Shown here one piece after another: positions 22,015-29,878 of a stretch of DNA of 36,588 bases. A model generated the notes under the pieces. It was given only the letters and a program-made list of their open reading frames with translations. It did no database searches and was not told the DNA's origin. The DNA lies in NCBI GenBank assembly GCA_003962985.1, contig RXKA01000176.1:1-36588 (forward strand), written 5' to 3'. Within the stretch, counting starts at the first letter, position 1. Each line of letters opens with the position of its first letter. The stretch comes from Pseudomonadota bacterium. Lineage in GTDB: Bacteria; Pseudomonadota; Gammaproteobacteria; Burkholderiales; UBA11063. The position numbers and the translations under genes are program-made.

Positions 22015-23547
22015 TTAACGTGATAATCCTTTGCTTCTTGCAGCATTTCTAGCTTCTCTATAACCAGTTACTACACTTTGTTTAGTCTTTTCAGCAGTTT
22101 TTTGTGCAATTTCTGAAGGATCAACATCACCAGCAACTTCAATATTATTTGTAATATTTATTGGTGGGGAAGGAGAACCTGAAGTTGAAGGTAATCCAAC
22201 AATATTAAATGGACTAGGATTAATGTAAGGGATATCTTTTGGCAATCCTTCTTCAGTTAATTCAACAGTTGCTTGAGTTTTCTTTCTATTATCTTCAAAT
22301 GCCTTTATAGCTTCATCAGCTTTAGAAGTATTTCCCGTAATAGAAAATGACTCACTTAGTGCTTTTCCTAAGATATTTCCAATATATGTAAATATAGCTT
22401 TTAATCCTGTTGCAGCACCTTCTAATGCATCGATTAATACCACACCAAATCCCTCATTTTTTATTTTTACCATATAACTAAAAACAGCTTTTATTGCATC
22501 TCCTGCAAGATCTATTACTTTTGTAAGTGCTTTAAATCCAGCAGTAATATCTTCTTTAGATATTTTTGATAATGGTTCAAATAAAGCATCTAGAGATTTT
22601 GTAACTGCATCTCTAAATCCTTGATCTTGAAATGCATCAGAAATATTTCCAACAAACTTAGTAACAGTTGGTAAGCTTTTTAAAGTAATTGTTCTAAATA
22701 AGTTTGGAATAGCTTCTTCTAAATTTGATAATGCTCCTCCAATTGAAGTACTTGCCAAGGACTTAGCATATTCTCCAGTCTTATTTTCACCAAGTAATCC
22801 TTTTGTTGCTCCAACAATCGCACCAATTGCCACATTTGGATTTACCTTACCTTTTTTTATTAATTCTTCTACTTGTTTCTTTATTGCTTCAGGATCTCCT
22901 TTTAATTTTAATCTCTTTCCTATTTCTAAAACAATTGGTTCTCTTCCAATAGTTTCTAGAGATTCAAATCCTAATGCTTCTCCTGTTAATTTTCCAACAC
23001 CTTTAATTTTACCAATAGCAGCAACTAAGTTTTGAGCAATATCTTCACCTTTAAATGCTTGGACATCTGCATACAGACCTTGTAATGTATCAATTTCTGG
23101 TAAAGAGAATCTAGAAGAGGCAAATTTTGTAGTTGCTTTAATTAATCCTTCAGCACTACCTGGAGTTTGTCCTCCTATTTGAAAGACTCTTGAATATTGT
23201 TTTTCAGCTTCTGCTCTTGATTTGAATAATTTTTCAAAGGCAAATAATGTAGATTGTTTAAACTGTTGTCCTTGAATTGCTTGGCTTACTATAGATTTTC
23301 CAAAATCGAATCCCTTTTCTAGAAGACCAACAACACCTCCAAGAGCAGTTTTAAATACTCCTAATGCACTTTTTGCAATATTTATTTGTGCTGATAATTT
23401 AATAAATGGAGTTAGTTTATCAATCTTACCTAGAGCATTATTTATACCTGCAAGTGATTTATCAATATCCATAAGTTTTTCAAGCATCTTATCTAGTGCT
23501 TGTAATTTTTCAATTGCTTGTAGTTCTAATTTAAGAGTATCATCCAT
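22015..23547 (-). CDS. Tape measure protein
   Basis: 510 residues, helical, Ala/Lys-rich. The N-terminal coiled coil (LQALDKMLEKLMDIDKSLAG) is followed by LLEKGFDFGKSIVSQAIQGQ, QSTLFAFEKLFKSRAEAEKQ, then TPGSAEGLIKATTKFASSRF, typical of Mu-like tape measures whose N-terminal half has an alpha-helical solenoid. Moderately hydrophobic segments (residues ~330-390) may insert in the host membrane. At about 0.15 nm per residue it predicts a tail near 75 nm, short for a myovirus. It follows the chaperone after a terminator. Confidence 0.82.
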   Translation of the reverse strand: MDDTLKLELQAIEKLQALDKMLEKLMDIDKSLAGINNALGKIDKLTPFIKLSAQINIAKSALGVFKTALGGVVGLLEKGFDFGKSIVSQAIQGQQFKQSTLFAFEKLFKSRAEAEKQYSRVFQIGGQTPGSAEGLIKATTKFASSRFSLPEIDTLQGLYADVQAFKGEDIAQNLVAAIGKIKGVGKLTGEALGFESLETIGREPIVLEIGKRLKLKGDPEAIKKQVEELIKKGKVNPNVAIGAIVGATKGLLGENKTGEYAKSLASTSIGGALSNLEEAIPNLFRTITLKSLPTVTKFVGNISDAFQDQGFRDAVTKSLDALFEPLSKISKEDITAGFKALTKVIDLAGDAIKAVFSYMVKIKNEGFGVVLIDALEGAATGLKAIFTYIGNILGKALSESFSITGNTSKADEAIKAFEDNRKKTQATVELTEEGLPKDIPYINPSPFNIVGLPSTSGSPSPPINITNNIEVAGDVDPSEIAQKTAEKTKQSVVTGYREARNAARSKGLSR

Positions 23548-23611
23548 ATCTTACTGCCTTTCATTCATCTTCTTTTAAATCTTATCTTGAGACAACTCAA
23601 GTGTCATTTTA

Positions 23612-23650
23612 TCAATAAAAAACCCCACTGGAGAATTCAGTAGGGTTTCT
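23612..23650 (-). terminator. Hairpin terminator between chaperone GT and tape measure
   Basis: Minus strand: AACCCTACTG, loop AATTCTC, CAGTGGGGTT, then TTTTATTGAT. A 10-bp stem with one G-U pair and a T-run, 14 bases after the stop of the frameshifted chaperone. Partial termination here would lower tape-measure expression relative to sheath and tube, which fits their stoichiometry. Confidence 0.8.
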
Positions 23651-23663
23651 TAGTATGAGGATC

Positions 23664-24421
23664 TTATAAACCAGACTCAGATCTTTTTATTGACATTGCC
23701 ATATATTTCCAAATAAACGCTAATCCTATATCACTCTCTCTAGTTACCTGGCCAGTTTTAAGATAATCAAGTACTCCATACAAGCAATTTATACCTACTT
23801 GCATATTCTCATGTACTTGCTCTAATACTAAGAGATCTCTTTTCCCTCTGCATCCATCAAATCTTCAGCAACCATTTTTATAAATGGACCACCTACTAAT
23901 TCAATAAATACCACATCAGACTCTACTAATCCCATTAATTCAGAATCTGTAATATCCAATTTACATTGTTCTACTAAGTATTCTAATGCTGTAAAATTAT
24001 CAGAGCCAATTAAAGAAGATATCCTTTTCCATTCTGCTCTTGTCGGAGATCTAAACTTAAGTGATCTTCCCCTTCTAGAAATTTTGAATCCTGATGAACC
24101 ATCCTCAAATAAAATCTTTTGACCATCAGTATCCCCATCTTGTTCATCTTCCATTAAATAAGTTATTAACTTTCTTCCTAATACCTCTACAAGAACAGCA
24201 TCAGACTTTTCATCTGATCTCATCTCTTGTAAAGTAGGGAAAACCAAACAAGTACTAACTAATTTATCATTTGTAGAAAATGTACTATCTTTTCTTCTTG
24301 CTTCTTTCCACTCTTTAAATGTTGGAAGTCTAAAAATATAATCATTTTCTCTACGAGTTACTTTATAAAGCTTGGTATATTTACCTTTTAATTCTGCAAT
24401 CTGTTCATTTGTAATTTTCAT
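23664..24421 (-). CDS. Tail assembly chaperone GT fusion made by programmed -1 frameshift
   Basis: The 0-frame chaperone ends at 23828. Just before its end the minus strand reads GAG GGA AAA GAG, where G-GGA-AAA (23846-23840) is a classic -1 slippery heptamer, close to the GGGAAAG of lambda G/T. After a -1 slip the frame stays open for 58 codons (RDLLVLEQVHENMQVGINCL, then YGVLDYLKTGQVTRESDIGL, then a Trp/Tyr/Met-rich end) to TAA at 23664, giving about 252 residues. In the family, the T extension binds tube protein while G coats the tape measure. Slip observed in sequence; use in vivo is inferred. Confidence 0.8.
23828..24421 (-). CDS. Tail assembly chaperone G (two-repeat protein)
   Basis: 197 residues between tube and tape measure. 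It is an internal duplication: FRLPTFKEWKE (30-40) with following helices and LVEVLGRKLITYLM, and FRSPTRAEWKR (123-133) with LEYLVEQCKLD and VVFIELVGGPFIKM. The same unit occurs once in the plus-strand gene at 10796. Such all-helical proteins coat the tape measure during tail assembly and are not in the virion. The ATG overlaps the stop of the decayed GIY-YIG gene by 4 bases (ATGA), and AAAGGAAAGAAAGAATG gives a ribosome site. Confidence 0.8.
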   Translation of the reverse strand: MKITNEQIAELKGKYTKLYKVTRRENDYIFRLPTFKEWKEARRKDSTFSTNDKLVSTCLVFPTLQEMRSDEKSDAVLVEVLGRKLITYLMEDEQDGDTDGQKILFEDGSSGFKISRRGRSLKFRSPTRAEWKRISSLIGSDNFTALEYLVEQCKLDITDSELMGLVESDVVFIELVGGPFIKMVAEDLMDAEGKEIS

Positions 24422-24680
24422 TCTTTCTTTCCTTTCTTTTTATGAGGATGCTTCATTTTTAATTTAGTCTCCTCTGAATGTCTATAACCTATTCTATTAT
24501 TTTTGCCTTTATTAGCCAATCCAATCTTTTGCCTAGTTTCAGGAGAGACTATTCTACCCGTGGCCAATTTATTGTTTGACCAATATATACTTTCTCATCA
24601 CTCAAACAATAAATAGCATAAATACCACAAAGTCCTGATCTGTCTCTACCAAATTCTTTTATGAAATCTCTTCCATTCAT
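24418..24680 (-). pseudogene. Decayed GIY-YIG / NUMOD3 homing endonuclease
   Basis: The N-terminal piece from ATG 24680 (an upstream start at 24785 would overlap the tube gene) reads MNGRDFIKEFGRDRSGL, then CGIYAIYCLSDEKVYIGQT, then stops at 24549. In the next frame, open from before the break, the sequence resumes as a NUMOD3-type tail: SPETRQKIGLANKGK and HSEETKLKMK, ending KKKGKKE at 24418. The middle of the nuclease, including the conserved Arg and Glu, is missing. So an internal deletion plus frame change inactivated a nuclease like the one at 4642-5283. It sits exactly between tube and chaperone genes. Confidence 0.8.
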
Positions 24681-24735
24681 GAATTTGGTATTAACAGTCA
24701 GGACTTTGAAAGTCAATATGTCGTTGGGAATAACT

Positions 24736-25224
24736 TTATTGGTTTGGATTGAATGCCCTAATGCCACCAGGATTTTCAGGACCACCCTCGAACGCGATAT
24801 CTTGAATCACTAAGTCAAATTTGACTTGGAGTGCTGTAGCACCTGGAGTATGTGTATTACTTATAGAAGCAATAGCACATCCATTTAGTACATCTGTAGC
24901 AGTTTTTAGTTCAGTTAAGCTATCTCTTGTTGGACCATAAGTTACAGTAATTGTAAATGGTACTGCTGCAAATCCATTACCAAGCAATTTCATAAATTCA
25001 GTTGCTTGATCCTTAGATAAGGTCATAGATCCTTTATAAGTGGTATATCCTATAGTATAACCAGCAGGAACTGGTGATGTACCACGCAGTTCTCCCTTTT
25101 CAATTGTAGCTTCGTAATTTAATTCTGTTACTTCATCAAAAATTTTGCCATTAATGTCTACGTTAATATCACTATAACCATAAACAAAACCATTAATTCT
25201 TTGTGTAAATCTAGTTGTTGCCAT
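24736..25224 (-). CDS. Tail tube protein (Mu gpM / P2 FII-like)
   Basis: 162 residues, the normal size. Tube-fold features are DINVDINGKIFDEVTELNYE (19-38), TTYKGSMTLSKDQATEFMKL (61-80), FTITVTYG (90-97), DVLNGCAIASI (111-121) and KFDLVIQDIAFEGG (135-148). Hexamers stack to form the inner tail tube. It follows the sheath by 22 bases. A diverged paralog lies on the plus strand at 10374-10781. The C-terminus overlaps an upstream extension of the decayed nuclease frame. Confidence 0.85.
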   Translation of the reverse strand: MATTRFTQRINGFVYGYSDINVDINGKIFDEVTELNYEATIEKGELRGTSPVPAGYTIGYTTYKGSMTLSKDQATEFMKLLGNGFAAVPFTITVTYGPTRDSLTELKTATDVLNGCAIASISNTHTPGATALQVKFDLVIQDIAFEGGPENPGGIRAFNPNQ

Positions 25225-25246
25225 TTTTTTACTCCATTAATTAAAA

Positions 25247-27031
25247 TTAAACACCTAAAACAGCAACAGGAGCAAATCCGATAGTTAAAGTAATAAACTT
25301 TGCGTATCCGAATGGCTGAATGTTTGCAGTTATATTAATTTGTAGTGTTGAATAAACATTATTATTTCTATCTACAACAACATTAATATTAGAAACGTCT
25401 TGCCTCATATTACCAAACATGTATGCATAAATATTCTTTTCAATTTTTCTAGCATCTACTTCGTAAATTGTTCCACCAACACTATTTGTTCTAACAGTTG
25501 TATTTATAAATCTTGTTGCAGCAGCATTAAGTAATGTTTCTGCTCTATTCATAACTCTACGATATTGCTGATATGTAAAATCTGAACCATTTGGTGCAAA
25601 CATCCTACCATTTGTAATGTAATAACCCTGAATGCCAGGAATTGTACGAATTGTAGTAAACCTAGCGGCATCTAAAGATGGGGAAGTATATTCATCATGG
25701 AATACTCCTGGTTGTCCATCTGGTAGTCTTAATAGAATATCTGGTAGAGAACCACGTTGAACATTTCCCAGATCCTCTGAGATAGGAATAAGAGCTGTTC
25801 TTGCAGCTACAAGAGAACCAATATTTCTACGATTATATCTAGAAGTTGCTTGTGAGAAAATTGCTGCCGCACCTGCACAAACGTTTACTCTAATAGAAGA
25901 AAAATTAACAAAATCATTAATTAATGAAGTTTCCCATGCTGCTTCTGTTTCTCCATCACTTAATTGTCCTAATGTATATCTTATTAAACCAGCAGCAACC
26001 GCAGTTGATCCGGCATTTACCTTCATAACAGTTTTTCCAGCATTTGAAGGAATGCTTAATACAAGTTCATTTCCAGTATTCCCTACAGAAAATACGCCAC
26101 CTGTAAAAGTAGTAACTTTTAATGCAGCTACAAGTGCAGCGATATTTGCAATATTACCCATAGGGAAGGTAAATGAATGTTGTTCTGTATAAGTATTTCC
26201 AGCATCATAAGAAATATCAATAATAAGTTGTTCACCTCCTGCAAACATCATAGGAAAGACGTTTCCAGCAGTTACTAATTTAGCTAATAGGTTTAAATCT
26301 CTTGCTTCTACAATAGAAAAGACGAATCTTTTATTAGTTAAAGCAGTATTCATAAAGGTATCTACAGTACCAGCTAAGGCAGCAGAACATGGACCTACTA
26401 CATGGACAAATTCCCATTGTCTAGAATCTGCTAATAATGCTGTAAGAGCATTGCTAAGATCAGTATTATTCCAGGTTGCACCAGTTGTATAAAAGGTAAA
26501 TTGATCACCTGTTTTAAATCCAGTTGCACCATTTGAAAATACTAGAGTTACACCAGTTTGAGGAATAACAAAAGTGCCTCCACCAGGAACTGAGGTTTCT
26601 GGAGAAAAGGTATTTCCATTATCCATTGAATAAACGAAGGTAGGATAAGGATTAACACCAACCTTACCTGCTCTAACTATTTGTACAATAACTTGATAAG
26701 TATCTAATGGAGTAGATCCTGTAGTAGCAAGTGCTCCATCAGAACCACTTTGTAAATCTACAATAATATCTGTAACGCTTCCTACAACAGAAGCATTCAT
26801 GCGAATCGCATATACTGGACTTGGATTGATATCTAAAGATACAGCAATTGCATCTACAAGTTCTCCAGATCCAAAAGTTGTTTTCGCATCATTTAAATTT
26901 GAAATAGAAACTATTTGATTAGCGACACCATTAGTTGATGTGCCTAATTTTACATGCAAGCCAATATTGCTTGTTGTAAAACCAATTGCACCATCAACCT
27001 CGGTAAAACTAGTAATTCCTGGTAATGCCAT
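25247..27031 (-). CDS. Contractile tail sheath protein (Mu gpL-like)
   Basis: 594 residues, larger than the ~495 of Mu gpL. The N-terminus ALPGITSFTEVDGAI and the C-terminal third (RYNRRNIGSLVAARTALIPI, YQQYRRVMNRAETLLNAAAT, TNSVGGTIYEVDARKIEKNI, then NITANIQPFGYAKFITLTIG) are sheath-like, the last being the strand donated to neighbours in the contracted lattice. Extra size comes from two surface insertions: about 130-185 (NGNTFSPETSVPG ... FKTGDQFTFYT) and about 262-352, the latter also present in J and gp36-like proteins here. It shows the tail is contractile. Confidence 0.88.
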   Translation of the reverse strand: MALPGITSFTEVDGAIGFTTSNIGLHVKLGTSTNGVANQIVSISNLNDAKTTFGSGELVDAIAVSLDINPSPVYAIRMNASVVGSVTDIIVDLQSGSDGALATTGSTPLDTYQVIVQIVRAGKVGVNPYPTFVYSMDNGNTFSPETSVPGGGTFVIPQTGVTLVFSNGATGFKTGDQFTFYTTGATWNNTDLSNALTALLADSRQWEFVHVVGPCSAALAGTVDTFMNTALTNKRFVFSIVEARDLNLLAKLVTAGNVFPMMFAGGEQLIIDISYDAGNTYTEQHSFTFPMGNIANIAALVAALKVTTFTGGVFSVGNTGNELVLSIPSNAGKTVMKVNAGSTAVAAGLIRYTLGQLSDGETEAAWETSLINDFVNFSSIRVNVCAGAAAIFSQATSRYNRRNIGSLVAARTALIPISEDLGNVQRGSLPDILLRLPDGQPGVFHDEYTSPSLDAARFTTIRTIPGIQGYYITNGRMFAPNGSDFTYQQYRRVMNRAETLLNAAATRFINTTVRTNSVGGTIYEVDARKIEKNIYAYMFGNMRQDVSNINVVVDRNNNVYSTLQINITANIQPFGYAKFITLTIGFAPVAVLGV

Positions 27032-27057
27032 TTTATTTTAATTCTCCTCTTTGTTAT

Positions 27058-27342
27058 TTATTGTCTTGGAACATAGTGGGTAGCAGCTCTATCTAAACCT
27101 GCTTCAAATTCTTCTTTTGTCATTTCTTCTCCAACTGCCCATTTATTTAATATCTTTGCAGAATTAAATAACCAATCCTTACTACCAACTCTTGCCTCCT
27201 CACCTGGCAACCATCTTCCTTTATTTAGTTCTCTTCTAAATTTTGTAGATGTATCTGTAACATGTTGATAAGTTTTCCACAACATTGGTTTTGGAAGTAA
27301 TTCCTCTTTCCACTCTTCTATAGTCTTTTTTGTATCTGACAT
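27058..27342 (-). CDS. Small hypothetical protein before the sheath
   Basis: 94 residues, charged and helical: DTKKTIEEWKEELLPKPMLW, then GRWLPGEEARVGSKDWLFNS and EEMTKEEFEAGLDRAATHYV. No membrane segment or metal site. It occupies the position of Mu gp38, a small gene between gp37 and the sheath. No family recognised. It is in the tail operon with 57-base and 26-base gaps to its neighbours and a GAGGATTTGATTAAATG start. Probably a tail completion or assembly factor. Confidence 0.6.
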   Translation of the reverse strand: MSDTKKTIEEWKEELLPKPMLWKTYQHVTDTSTKFRRELNKGRWLPGEEARVGSKDWLFNSAKILNKWAVGEEMTKEEFEAGLDRAATHYVPRQ

Positions 27343-27399
27343 TTAATCAAATCCTCTTTCTGAATTTTATAGTATTTATATGTTAAGAGAACACTTTAA

Positions 27400-27897
27400 T
27401 TAAAGCTGTGGTTGAATTTCAACAAACTCTCCATGAGCATCAACTGTTTTAATTTGAATATACTTTAGTCCTGGATCAAGTATTGTTACATCAAGTACTA
27501 AAGATAATCTATATCCATATCCATTTTGACTATTCTCTCCAGGATCTAACATTTCTCCTGATGCACTAATTATACTTGGCTCACACAAAGTAATTCTTGT
27601 AGCTGCCACAATATCATTTACTAAAAAATAAACATCATCAGGAGATTTATGAAATACATGACAATATACTTCTGATTCCATTGATTTTCCTTGATGCGGA
27701 TTTACACCAAGATGTTTTGTTGGAGTAAACCTATCTTTCCCAAATGTCCAAATAATTCTAGGAGTAACACTATTAAACTCAATTGCTCTATTTCCATAAA
27801 CGATTTCTATCTGAGATAGAGGTATAGTTGGCTGTTGTTTAGATTGTAATATATCTTGTAAAGTTGTATTAATTAGTCCGATGATACGTGGCAGCAT
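27400..27897 (-). CDS. Tail completion protein, Mu gp37-like candidate
   Basis: 165 residues. PRIIGLINTTLQDILQSKQQ, VTPRIIWTFGKDRFTPTKH, MESEVYCHVFHKSPDDVYFL and VNDIVAATRITLCEPSIISA fit the pattern of small alpha/beta tail-terminator or gp37-type proteins that cap the tube at the neck. It overlaps the stop of the gpG-like gene by one base (TAATG), so translation is coupled. Order gp36-G-gp37-gp38-sheath agrees with Mu except that gp36 is moved upstream with the endolysin between. Confidence 0.6.
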   Translation of the reverse strand: MLPRIIGLINTTLQDILQSKQQPTIPLSQIEIVYGNRAIEFNSVTPRIIWTFGKDRFTPTKHLGVNPHQGKSMESEVYCHVFHKSPDDVYFLVNDIVAATRITLCEPSIISASGEMLDPGENSQNGYGYRLSLVLDVTILDPGLKYIQIKTVDAHGEFVEIQPQL

Positions 27898-28301
27898 TAT
27901 TTCATTATCCTTTCAACTACTTTTGATAATACTCCATGTATAGGTGCTTGCCATGTTGAATGTTCTAAACCACCACTGCTGCTATCTGGCACCATTTTTC
28001 TTTGTGGTAGTCTCTTTGTACCTGTTTGATGATACTTTGTAAACTCTAAATCAGATTCGATTTTTGCAAAATTCCTTGCATAAGATATCTTAAATGATTT
28101 CTGTATTGCTCCATTCCTATCAAATTTAGATCCATCACTATTCTTATCCCACTTTTGCCCATATGGATCAACTTGATCCTTAAATCCTTTTTTCAGCATT
28201 TCCTCCATAACTTTAGCCTCTTCCTTCATCACCATTGCAGTTAAATCTCTCCTTAATAACTTATACTTTCCAATAATTGTTTTTATATTACTTGTTATCA
28301 T
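27897..28301 (-). CDS. Virion morphogenesis / tail completion protein, Mu gpG-like (gp31)
   Basis: 134 residues. Family signals: FKDQVDPYGQKWDKNSDGSK, the early QVDPYGQKW box; then NGAIQKSFKISYARNFAKIE; then FTKYHQTGTKRLPQRKMVPD, the YHQxGT...LPxRxF box typical of Mu gpG/phage_tail_S proteins. These join head and tail in Mu-like phages. First gene after element copy 5, 38 bases from the end of box B to ATG, so the leader is short. Confidence 0.8.
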   Translation of the reverse strand: MITSNIKTIIGKYKLLRRDLTAMVMKEEAKVMEEMLKKGFKDQVDPYGQKWDKNSDGSKFDRNGAIQKSFKISYARNFAKIESDLEFTKYHQTGTKRLPQRKMVPDSSSGGLEHSTWQAPIHGVLSKVVERIMK

Positions 28302-28338
28302 GAATCTATTCTACATCCTATCTCTCTCTATCCATATC

Positions 28339-28417
28339 TCTCTCTGTTTAATATAGATAACAATATCAATTAAATTAATCTTCTACCTACTCTTTCTCAG
28401 TTTCCTCTTGTCCACTT
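28339..28417 (-). promoter_or_regulatory. Bipartite A/B element, copy 5 (reads toward tail operon)
   Basis: Box A AAGTGGACAAG begins at 28417 and box B at 28363, 54 bases apart (one more than the others). The left arm of box B is degenerate (TTGTTATCTATATT). Purine-rich sequence continues to the gpG-like ATG. The sequence upstream of box A (AATAAAATAA ... AAGGAAAGTGG) is nearly that of copy 2, including the ACTTT-TGTCAA motif farther out. Confidence 0.65.
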
Positions 28418-28457
28418 TCCTTATAATAGAGTTTATTTTATTTTTTAATAAAAGGAA

Positions 28458-28484
28458 TTGACAGAAAGTGGGAGAGGGTATAAA
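28458..28484 (+). promoter_or_regulatory. Possible sigma70 promoter for the lipoprotein gene
   Basis: TTGACA at 28458-28463, a 15-base spacer, and TATAAA at 28479-28484, 23 bases before the lipoprotein ATG. The spacer is short. Its TTGACA-AAAGT matches the one in the polymerase promoter region beside element copy 2, so divergent host-type promoters seem paired with A/B elements. Confidence 0.35.
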
Positions 28485-28507
28485 GATTAAGAGAAGGAAG
28501 ATAAAAA

Positions 28508-28798
28508 ATGATGAAAGCATTTGTGTTAATTTTATGTTTAATGCTGGTTGGATGTGATCTTGGAACTGACTATACTGCACAAAGTAATTTTTGTTCTATT
28601 ACAAAATATCAAGCAAATCAAGATGTAATGACTGCAACAGATATTGATGTTATTACTAAGTTGAATGGATGTTGGGAATGGAGTGGAAAGTGTTTAAATG
28701 CTTGTACTGCTCTTGATGAAGGATGCAATGTTCTTCATAAGAATGCTATAAATAGTTGCAAACTAGTTGGTATTCCTCATTCCATGGATATGAGATAA
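28508..28798 (+). CDS. Cysteine-rich lipoprotein
   Basis: 96 residues. A signal sequence MMKAFVLILCLMLVGC ends in a lipobox (LVGC), so it is probably lipidated at Cys16 and anchored outside the membrane. The mature part has several further cysteines (SNFCSITK, LNGCWEWSGKCLNACTALDE, GCNVLHKN, SCKLVG), suggesting disulfides or a metal. GAAGGAAG ribosome site. It is alone on the plus strand with its own promoter and terminator. Candidates are a superinfection-exclusion lipoprotein or an outer-membrane spanin-like protein; it lacks the proline richness of spanins, so the former is preferred without proof. Confidence 0.75.
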   Translation: MMKAFVLILCLMLVGCDLGTDYTAQSNFCSITKYQANQDVMTATDIDVITKLNGCWEWSGKCLNACTALDEGCNVLHKNAINSCKLVGIPHSMDMR

Positions 28799-28803
28799 TA
28801 AAA

Positions 28804-28831
28804 AAAGCTAGGAGGATTATTTCCTAGCTTT
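28804..28831. terminator. Bidirectional hairpin terminator
   Basis: AAAGCTAGGA (28804-28813) pairs perfectly with TCCTAGCTTT (28822-28831) around an 8-base loop. On the minus strand it is followed by a run of T's (from TATTAAAAAAA on plus), so it ends the unit with stop at 28856. On the plus strand the T-run is short, giving weaker termination of the lipoprotein mRNA. Confidence 0.8.
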
Positions 28832-28855
28832 GAGCAATTTTCATGCTATTGAGTA

Positions 28856-29257
28856 CTATAGCACTTTTTTAATATTAAAACCGTAATATTTTCTAAATGA
28901 TTTATAATAAGAAATAAAATGTTTTTCCCTACTAGTTAGATTCTCTACAGGTGTCTTTTCAATCACACAAAATATAAAAGAATGTTCTCCGTATTTTCTA
29001 AATGCGCGTAAGAGACGTTTATTTATATGTTCTCCATTCCTCAAACATCTTTGGTGTTTAAGAAGTCTCGCTCTTACATTTACACTTTTTCCAAAATAGA
29101 TTTTATTATTTGAAATACAAAATATGGCATATATTCCTGAAACTAAATCAACAGGAAAATTATCTTTATTGCTAGAAATAAGGGTAACTAGTTCTTCTTC
29201 TTTTTTCTTTCTACCCTCAATAATTCTTTCTAGCGATTTTAAAGACAATTTAGGCAT
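28856..29257 (-). CDS. GIY-YIG endonuclease, short form
   Basis: 133 residues from ATG 29257 (GGGAGG 10 bases upstream; an earlier ATG at 29281 gives 141). A helical leader (SLERIIEGRKKKEEELVTLI) precedes the core GIYAIFCISNNKIYFGKSVN, RARLLKHQRCL, RKYGEHSFIFCVIE and REKHFISYYKS. The Tyr pair, Arg, Glu and Asn-region of GIY-YIG are present. There are no NUMOD3 repeats, so its specificity domain is different or absent. The start overlaps the stop of the winged-helix gene upstream (ATGCCTAA). Ends at a terminator. Confidence 0.8.
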   Translation of the reverse strand: MPKLSLKSLERIIEGRKKKEEELVTLISSNKDNFPVDLVSGIYAIFCISNNKIYFGKSVNVRARLLKHQRCLRNGEHINKRLLRAFRKYGEHSFIFCVIEKTPVENLTSREKHFISYYKSFRKYYGFNIKKVL

Positions 29258-29453
29258 AAAAAGTATACCTCCCAGATTCATCTTTTATATAATTTAACTC
29301 TTTATTATCTACCAATTCTTTAACTACTTTATAAGTTTCTCTTAAACTATACCATCTAAGATCTACTACTTTTTTCGCCAATTCATCTTGTGTTACTCTA
29401 CCATTTAAATTAACTGTATTTTTAATCATATCAATATAATTTGTTCTAGACAT
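29250..29453 (-). CDS. Winged-helix DNA-binding protein candidate
   Basis: 67 residues: TNYIDMIKNTVNLNGRVTQD, ELAKKVVDLRWYSLRETYKV, VKELVDNKELNYIKDESGRY, TFYA. Helix, turn, helix (TQDELAKKV ... ETYKVVKELV) followed by a two-stranded wing (ELNYIKDESGRYTFY) is the pattern of small winged-helix regulators. It is followed by the GIY-YIG gene in overlap and preceded by a membrane protein gene 22 bases away. A likely phage regulator; target unknown. Confidence 0.6.
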   Translation of the reverse strand: MSRTNYIDMIKNTVNLNGRVTQDELAKKVVDLRWYSLRETYKVVKELVDNKELNYIKDESGRYTFYA

Positions 29454-29475
29454 GTCAGCTTTCTCCTATTTTCTT

Positions 29476-29700
29476 TTAATCCAAAAGATCTTTTATCTTT
29501 AGAGTTTCCTCTTTATTTAAAAGACGCATTTTATGTACATGAAGTGTCACCAAACTATCTTGTTCACACTTCTTTACTTGAAGATCAATCTCATTCTTAT
29601 GCTTATACAGCACTCCAAATGTCTCCAATCTTATCCTCTCTAGATTAATATGAAGATCTAAAACTAATACCAACACTATCACTATATATATCACTTCCAT
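29476..29700 (-). CDS. Small membrane protein, N-terminal anchor
   Basis: 74 residues. MEVIYIVIVLVLVLDLHINL is a single hydrophobic segment, followed by a charged helical part (LQVKKCEQDSLVTLHVHKMR) and NKEETLKIKDLLD. GAAGGAAAGAGAGATG start. A TTCTAGAA palindrome (29730-29737) lies upstream. One membrane segment with a cytoplasmic or external tail could be a small holin, an antiholin or a superinfection protein; the endolysin is 1.2 kb away. No family recognised. Confidence 0.55.
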   Translation of the reverse strand: MEVIYIVIVLVLVLDLHINLERIRLETFGVLYKHKNEIDLQVKKCEQDSLVTLHVHKMRLLNKEETLKIKDLLD

Positions 29701-29878
29701 CTCTCTTTCCTTCTTTAATATATAATTTATTCTAGAAAAGAATTAATGCAAATAAAGATTTTTAGAATTATTTTTTGGTTAATGAATCCTGCTAATTTAG
29801 GGGATCTTTTCTAGAATTTTGCAGAAGGTAATATGGATGGTATAGTTGGTTTGGAAAGAAAGAAGACGGGTAGGAATT

